Shown: positions 58,057-64,000 of the stretch, piece after piece
How the letters are laid out: each line of letters opens with the position of its first letter
Numbering within the stretch: the stretch's first letter is position 1
Source: Scleromitrula shiraiana
Taxonomy: Eukaryota; Ascomycota; Leotiomycetes; Helotiales; Sclerotiniaceae
Assembly (NCBI GenBank): GCA_028455995.1
Contig: JABELC010000004.1
Location: forward strand, 868,001 to 932,000
DNA length: 64,000 nt
Direction: 5' to 3'
Program-made: the position numbers and the translations under genes
Notes under the pieces: generated by a model
Told to the model about the DNA's origin: nothing
Databases searched by the model: none
Seen by the model: only the letters and a program-made list of their open reading frames with translations

Positions 58057-58883
58057 TCGAAACCCTAGAAGCTATACCAGAACGGTATCGAGGGAATGGG
58101 GAGCTTTCCAGGGGGTCGGAAGATGAAGATACAGATGTGGATGTTCAACAAAGTTCTGTAAAGGGCAAAAGATGGAAGTGCAAAGAAGTCTGTTGCAACA
58201 TCGTCAACAACACTAACAACACTGGTTGCTGTGCCCTCAAAGTCAAAGAAATCAACAAGCAAGGAAAATAATGGTGAGTCGCGTCGACACAGGTCGGAAG
58301 AACAAAGAGAGTCCACAAGGGACCCTGCAGTACCATCAAAACCCTCAAATGCGGAGTCAGCTCGGAAGGAAAATTGACTCGACTCAAACAACTAGAAAAT
58401 CACTTCCAACAATTAAAAATAAACGCATTGATTCAAATGTTACCGCCGCCCCATCTTCATCGAGTAAACCATCAGCTAGTCTTCAAGTCCCCAGAACTTT
58501 GGCTGATACAAGGGCGGAACTTGGAAGCTAGACAACTTATGGGCATGAAAAACAATACTGATTTTGGCCAACATGGTAGTGAGATTGCTTTAGGTGCTAT
58601 GGCTGCTCAAGCTCTACAGGTTATAGGAACCCAACTTCTTGCAGAACATGAATCAAGAGAGCGTCAGTATATGACAAATCTAACGACAGGTAGCCAGGTC
58701 CGGTCTAAATCGAGAGATAAGCATAAGAGTTACAGACATAGTAGTACTAGTACTCGAGAGACCACCACCTCCTCTGGCGCCAAAACTGATGGGGGAGATA
58801 AAGATAGACATCGTCATCATAGACATGGTCATGGCCATGTGGCCATGACCATAGGCCAAGTTAGGATGCTCAAAAGATATTGA
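58057..58883 (+). pseudogene. C-terminal continuation of zinc-finger gene, His-rich end, frameshifted
   Basis: Coding-like sequence continues past the stop at 58056 in changing frames. First KPKIIETLEAIPERYRGNGE and RGSEDEDTDVDVQQSSVKGK; after a one-base step in an A-run near 58170, KKSVATSSTTLTTLVAVPSK and KENNGESRRHRSEEQR; then another frame, SLPTIKNKRIDSNV; finally the frame 58374-58883 with GMKNNTDFGQHGSEIALGAM, AQALQVIGTQLLAEHESRER and a histidine-rich tail (DRHRHHRHGHGHV). Polar Ser/Thr/Lys composition is consistent throughout. Either several introns exist that I could not place, or the locus has multiple frameshifts. It is most simply the 3' part of the zinc-finger gene. Confidence 0.4.
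58825..58852. repeat. 12-bp perfect inverted repeat (hairpin)
   Basis: ATGGTCATGGCC, spacer ATGT, then GGCCATGACCAT. It lies within the His/Gly-rich coding tail and may simply result from HG codon repetition. Confidence 0.8.
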
Positions 58884-59338
58884 AAAGAGTTTGATCATCA
58901 GCAAACAGATATATATTCTTCTTAGAAAAGACACGAGAAAGATATCAATGTACTGTTCAATCTACAGGCACCTGGAAAAGTCCTAACTTATTCAATGCCT
59001 TGTAGTTGAAGCATCAAGATAGATCCATAGTATGATAAATCATTCAATTCTAGATTAAAAGATTAAAATACACAGCTTAAAAATTGCGTGATACGTGAAA
59101 GGGTCAGTATACGCCTTGGTGCTAACAATTTCTAGGATCAGTGATTTTTTTATTTATCCTATTTGAGATGAACAAATCGCATATACCGACGAGTTGATGT
59201 ATTTTTCTTTTTGACGAAGAGAGAAATCGAAATTCGAAAGAACTCATTCATTCGAACGTTGATGATTCAGTTTCTTTAGCTGTAGCACCGGCTCATCAAC
59301 TCATACTTCCAATCTAATACTTCAACAACGCAAGAAGC
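58884..59338. other. convergent spacer
   Basis: AT-rich 3' flank between the zinc-finger locus and the GFA-domain gene. No gene seen. Confidence 0.45.
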
Positions 59339-59916
59339 CTACATCTTCTCCCCACCACTTTTCGACTTGAATTGAATCGCTCCCTCCAACGCTGGAAGCC
59401 ATGGATGTCTATCCTTTACAAAACTCTCCCACTCCGGCTCCATAATCTTTTCAAAAATCCCCATTTTCAGAATGGTTTTACCAGGAAAAGATTCCGCTAG
59501 TGATTGGATGGGACTATCGTTGTTCATTAACACTCCATATTAACCGCAAACTTTGGGACTTGCATGGAAGAAAAGGATTTAAAATAGGATAGGATGGAAG
59601 CATAACATCAAACTTACTTTCCGCAAGTCTTACAAAAATACCTCCTAACACATTTTCCACTCGTAGTAGCATAATCTTCATACACACTTAAATTATCCTG
59701 CCCCTTAATTGTCACTTTCTCACTTTCTATCGTGAAATTACTTCCAAATGCTAATCCTTTTGTTAGAAGATTAATTAACTTGGCAAAATGGAACGAACCA
59801 GATGAAGCAGTTTTCTTGCAATTCTGACAATGACATAGATGCCCTCTTCGGCGTGAGAATAGCTCCGAGTCATCTATTGTGACGGTTATTGCACCGCAAA
59901 GACATTTGCCTTCCAT
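59339..59916 (-). pseudogene. GFA/CENP-V-type zinc protein with apparent in-frame stop
   Basis: Small enzyme-like protein of the glutathione-dependent formaldehyde-activating (GFA) fold. Exon 1 (59916-59618) has the zinc ligands: CLCGAITVTI, LCHCQNCKKTASSGSF and, at its end, YFCKTCG. Intron 59560-59617 (GTAAGT...CAAG) gives the expected CGNP junction, but a TAA at 59541-59543 follows six codons later. After it the same frame continues in typical GFA sequence: YGVLMNNDSP, SFPGKTILKMGIFEKIMEPE, DRHPWLPALEGAIQFK. Either the acceptor is elsewhere or a stop (CAA to TAA would be the simplest) has truncated the gene. Zinc-binding residues are otherwise intact. The natural substrate of fungal members is generally unknown. 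Confidence 0.6.
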
Positions 59917-60413
59917 ATTGCAGAGAGTGTTTGAGATATATATACTCAGGTGGATATGGGATTTGTTAATTTGCTGTCTTTATGCATCAGGGAGGGTTTG
60001 GACCGAAACAAACATGTGAATATATTATAGATCTGAGAAAATAGTACATGCGGAAGGGGCGGAATAATTGGTATGCGGGGCAAGCGGGGTAGCTTGAAAC
60101 TTTCAACTGTGTTTCGATGTGCCAGTGGTGATCATTCATCAAATACTCGTACATTATACTGTACCAACCATATGCTAGAAATAGGGCAACTATACAATGT
60201 AAAATGAGGATATTCAATAATCTTAGATGAATAATAGGCCAGTAGCAACAGTGACCAGTAACCTTTGCTATGTATGAATTTATTACTTTATTAAACCTCT
60301 CTTCTTTCAAATTTATATACAAGGATAACAATCTTATTGTTGAATATGACTACAACTTTGTCCTTTACCTGCTAATATGTACACGTAAAGCTGGCCTCCC
60401 AGATTTATACTTT
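59917..60413. other. intergenic
   Basis: Promoter side of the GFA gene and 3' flank of the glucanase gene. Small frames only; no gene seen. Confidence 0.45.
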
Positions 60414-61857
60414 CTAGCAGTACGATCCGTTGATTGTTGGAGTAACAATACCATTATCGACCAATAATTCCCATGACCAATAATCAGAAGTGATACCCTC
60501 ACCATCAACAGCAACAGTATTGTTGACCATCTTGATATTCCAGAAAGCACCACCAGAGGCATACTTCTGATAAGCGTAAACTTGGGTATCATAGATGACC
60601 TTGCGTCCAGCGAGGGTATTGTTGTAAAGAGTTTGAAGAGACCATTCGCCGATGAACACTGGGAATTTCTTATCACCCGCAGTGTATGAAGCCTGGCCGC
60701 AAATGGCTGGGGAAACGTATTGGGAATAGATACCGGCAGCGGCGAAGAAGTAAATGTGGGAATCGATAACAAGGTTTGTACCGCTGGCATAAAATGGTGA
60801 CCAGTATTGCTCGCCCAAGAAGCAATCTTGCAACATGACAGGGATTTTCTTATTGACCTTGGCGATACGAGACAAAACGCCATTGATATATGTGTTAACC
60901 CAGTTGGTACCATTAGTAGTTAAGCCAGCAGCAGTGGCGAAACCAGCGAAGTTGTCAGAGGCTTCGTTGATTGGAGCGATGGTGAAGCCTTGGGGTGAGC
61001 CTGAGCTTTGAATGAATGTAAGAATAGCATCAATGGCACGGAAAGAATAATCCAAGTTTGTGGTATTTTGGAACCAAGCATTATGTCCGAAAGCCTCGCC
61101 GATACCCAAGGAGTTGACTCCTCCTGGAAGAGAGTGGAGGCCAATAATGACGTGCATGCCATGTTTTTGAATGGCATAGAGAGCAATATTGCGGAGGTAG
61201 GTTTGTTGCTTGCCGTGGTACAACTTGGAACCAGGGTATTGAATCCAAGCCGCATATGTGGTTGGGATACGGAGAGTATTGATCTTTTTAGCAGCGAGCT
61301 TATCGATGTCTGCAGTGGTAATCCATGAAGCGTAACGAGCCTCAAGAACTGGACCACACTGTGAACCCAAGGTTTCACAGAAACCCCATTCATCAATGGC
61401 ATTTGGTGCATAAGAGTTCCACCAGTCGGGGTCGTAGTTTTGTTCTCTGAGATGAAATGTTAGTTTTATGCGCAATACGAGAGCATATTAGGTAGCCTTA
61501 CTGTTCTAACCAAGCACCAATGTTGACACCATTTGCTTTGTAAGTGCTCCAGTTAATATAACTAGTAGGCTTAGACCAGGCGATATCGTGAATATATCGC
61601 TGAATAGAAAGAGCCACCTGGGGACAAGCAATGTTTCCATAATTCCAGACAGAACCATGACTTGCGGCATTTGTCTGAAGGGAAGCACCGAGTTTGGAGA
61701 CAGCGGAATTAAGATCTGATACAACAGTGCTTACAACATTTGTAACGATCTTGCCGATGCCAGCTTCAATGGAAAGAATATCACCAAATAGAGAGGGAGT
61801 AGGGGCAGCGAGTGCCAGTGGGGCAGCAGCCAAGATGAGGCCGTTGGTAACGCGCAT
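60414..61857 (-). CDS. secreted exo-beta-1,3-glucanase (GH5)
   Basis: Glucan 1,3-beta-glucosidase acting on cell-wall or external beta-glucan. ATG at 61857 with signal peptide MRVTNGLILAAAPLALAAPT. An N-terminal extension of about 80 residues precedes the GH5 barrel. Intron 61447-61501 joins GVNIGAWLEQ to EQNYDPDWWNSYAPN. Barrel landmarks: DEWGFCETLGSQCGPVLEAR, INTLRIPTTYAAWIQYPGS, HGMHVIIGLHSLPGGVNSLG, acid/base Glu in TIAPINEASDN, VIDSHIYFF, nucleophile Glu in FPVFIGEWSLQT, and GGAFWNIKMVN near the end (final GSYC). The layout fits the fungal GH5_9-like group. Full length, about 460 residues, no lesion. Wall remodelling or glucan degradation is the likely role. Confidence 0.92.
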
Positions 61858-63480
61858 TGTGAATGAATGATTGAGGCTCGAAAGAAACGAATGACTGGAT
61901 ATAAAGAATCCGAAGTAAATGTGGATGAGATTGAAAATATATTCGAGTCTTCACCCTTACCTTTATATCTCAGGATGGTAAGTATCCACAGGACCAATCA
62001 TAATACTTCTTCCTTTGCTATAATTCAGTTCATCTAAACTGCCTAGCATGACGGCGCCGAGGTAGATCTATTGACGCCATATCTCCATTCATCAATTCGA
62101 AATCAGTCTCCACACCATGTGGGAATTGAGGTAAAAGAATCATCCAGCCATCGATAGAACGGCATTTCTCCATTTCCAATAATATTGATGAGAAGATCGA
62201 CCATAACAGTTGCTATCGGAGGCCATGGAGATGCTAAACTTTTCATTGCCGGAATTCCATTCGAAGCATCGGAAAATCTATCAGGGGTGGTTAAATCTGA
62301 TGACTCCACGTGAGATACCGGTGCTAATAGTACTGGCAGCCGACTAGTCTCTTTCAAAAAATCCATAATATATAGCACTAGCAAGCTCTTCCTTTTCTTG
62401 GCAAAGTATCGTAATCCACTTTCACTTCCATCTTACTTGCCGTCCACCTTGATTAAGGATGAACTTGAGAAAACTACCGTTTTTTGCAGTATTGTTGACC
62501 TCAATGTAAGAGTGGTGGATAAAAAGATGTAATATTGAAGGGTTCCGAAGAGGAACGAGGGATAAGAGATCTCTGGCTGAGCTAATCTAAGCTAATCTAT
62601 GTTAAGCTAATAATAAGTGCGTAAGATCCCGTGTGTACCACGTGCGCGTAACACTCAATTAAGATTTTTTTCCGTTAGCTACCGTTAGTCTTTTGTAGAA
62701 AAACATGCTCCGAACGTGGAATGCATAGGGAATTGGACAGTAGCAAAGTTAGCTTCTCCGTCGGCCGTCCACTTCAACTAGTGTTAGTTAGCTGGTGAAG
62801 GTCAATTAGCAGATGAACTAGAATAAAAATTGTTTGCACATCATTTGCAAGAGGACATTTTCATCTCGTATTGTATTTCCATTCAAAAGAATAGATGTTT
62901 CCAGCCGAGACTGTGATTAGAATTAAGCTAAAAAGGCGTTCCTAGTTTTCCTGGTAGCTGGTACGTGCCTAGTTTATTCTAACCTTCGAAAATTAAGTCC
63001 ATCGTTTGGTTCCTTAGGACGTGCAGCTACATTGTTTATAACAATGTCTAGACTATTGACCGGCTCAATTCCATAATCGAGCTTTCAAAGGGGGATAAAC
63101 GGAAGACCGCAACTCGTGGTAGTGTTCGAGACCCCTAGAATATTACCGTAACTCCTTGCCGACGCGTTGAATAGAGTTTATTAACTGTAATTGAGGTTCG
63201 ATGGTCTCGTTATTAAATTGGTGTGCCAGACGGGAAGAGTAAATGTACGGCACAACTGCCGTGGATGGCGAATTTTGAGATAGGACTCAGGATTATCGTG
63301 ATGTTGTTTATTTGGTTCGGCCCAAGAAATTTTCATTCATATGCTTTGGGATTTCTAATTTTTTTGTGGGATTTCTGCTCTTTGTTTGTAAGATATGCTC
63401 CATATGAGAAGTATCAACTGAAGAGGAAGCGCAGCACATGGAGATCGACATGAGTGACGTTTAAGGGAATTATCACTTTC
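61858..63480. other. intergenic with one small minus-strand frame
   Basis: 1.6 kb. A minus-strand ATG frame at 62366-62103 would give an 87-residue protein (MDFLKETSRLPVLLAPVSHV...) with no recognised domain; I do not call it as a gene. The rest is AT-rich, with no convincing upstream exons for the P450 that follows. Confidence 0.35.
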
Positions 63481-64000
63481 AGATATCTTCATCTAATAAC
63501 ACCCCTTTTTCCAACCTCGCCACCTCAGGCCTCCGAACGTTAGTGAAAGAGCCCTGGAGGGTTTCAGTGTACATGGCTGATCCTACCCAACGTAATCTAA
63601 CCACCCTCGACCAGAAATTTCGAACTGTAGCCACCCGCAATAGTCGGCTCCTCCTTTACGTTGGCCATGATTCAACCGGTAGTGCGATATCCTGGTGCTA
63701 CTACCTTCTTTCTAAAAACTTTTCCGCTCTTGACAAACTGATTCAAGAACACAACTCGGTACTCGAAACTGATATCGCAGCTGTTCCGCAACTCATCAAA
63801 GAAAATTCAAACCTGCTTAATCAGGTACCATATACAACAGCCGTTATCAAAGAAACTCTTCGTCTGTTCCCACCCGCAGCGAGTATCAGACAGGGAATGA
63901 AGGGTGTAGATTTGGTCGATGAAGAAGGAAATACATACCTAACTGAAAATCGCATGGTATATATGCTCCATCTACCAATTCAACATGATCCATGGCCAAA
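63481..64000 (+). CDS. cytochrome P450, partial (runs off window)
   Basis: An open frame enters after an acceptor-like TTTCAG at 63480 and is still open at the window end. It matches the middle of a P450: SNLATSGLRTLVKEP, LDQKFRTVATRNSRLLLYVG, I-helix oxygen-binding VGHDSTGS, WCYYLLSKN, NQVPYTTAVIKETLRLFPPA (K-helix ExxR) and MLHLPIQHDPWPK. The heme-loop Cys would lie beyond 64000. No N-terminal half could be recognised upstream, so the gene may be 5'-truncated, or its earlier exons may be more diverged than I can see. It is not closely similar to the P450 at 54857. Confidence 0.7.

Noticed and set aside
62103..62366. Minus-strand 87-codon ATG frame upstream of the glucanase
   Set aside because: Composition is not implausible, but there are no motifs, neighbours or splice signals to support it.
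1..64000. CRISPR array, operon or prokaryotic insertion sequence
   Set aside because: Genes have spliceosomal introns and eukaryotic families; the tandem repeats present are short minisatellites without spacer structure.

Overview
This window is nuclear DNA from a filamentous ascomycete. Genes are split by many short introns (mostly 47-80 bp) with GT donors, CTAAY-like branch points and YAG acceptors. They encode fungal proteins such as MIA40, an N-terminal amidase, GH5 exo-glucanase and P450s, and spacers are AT-rich. Protein flavour and base composition suggest a leotiomycete close to Botrytis/Sclerotinia; that placement is inference, not a search result.

Layout. 1-7.1 kb: a sugar transporter, then a dead pair, a Zn(II)2Cys6 regulator (minus) and a medium-chain dehydrogenase (plus), truncated against each other. 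7.5-14.2 kb: an SMP/C2 lipid-transfer-like membrane protein diverging from GlcNAc-6-phosphate deacetylase, with an octamer tandem repeat upstream of the latter. 14.2-19.3 kb: a tyrosinase pseudogene and a small retrotransposon-derived beta-barrel protein. 19.5-25.6 kb: a second MFS transporter, an AT-rich block flanked by inverted repeats, a small membrane protein and the Golgi SNARE GOS1. 27-34.2 kb: N-terminal amidase, a DUF4139 protein carrying GLFG-type repeats, and an atypical SDR. 34.8-38.5 kb: a tannase relic and two BTB-type paralogues. 39.2-42.9 kb: an OM14-like protein, MIA40 and thiamine pyrophosphokinase (the last two share one promoter). 44.7-46 kb: a secreted aspartic protease. 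46-51 kb holds no recognisable protein gene, only tRNA-Cys. 51-64 kb: GMP synthase, an AT-hook protein, a complete P450, an intron-containing tRNA-Pro, a broken zinc-finger/His-rich locus, a GFA-domain gene with an apparent stop, GH5 exo-beta-1,3-glucanase and a partial P450 running off the end.

Housekeeping genes (GUA1, MIA40, THI80, GOS1, NTA1) look intact, whereas the accessory genes between them are often broken: regulator, dehydrogenase, tyrosinase, tannase, zinc finger and probably GFA. Several premature stops are consistent with C-to-T change (CGA to TGA, CAA to TAA). I found no clear new molecular system. The most unusual items are the head-to-head deletion scar, the TIR-flanked AT-rich block, the GLFG-bearing DUF4139 protein and the paired zinc-finger locus broken by a 14-bp duplication.

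All splice sites were read by eye.
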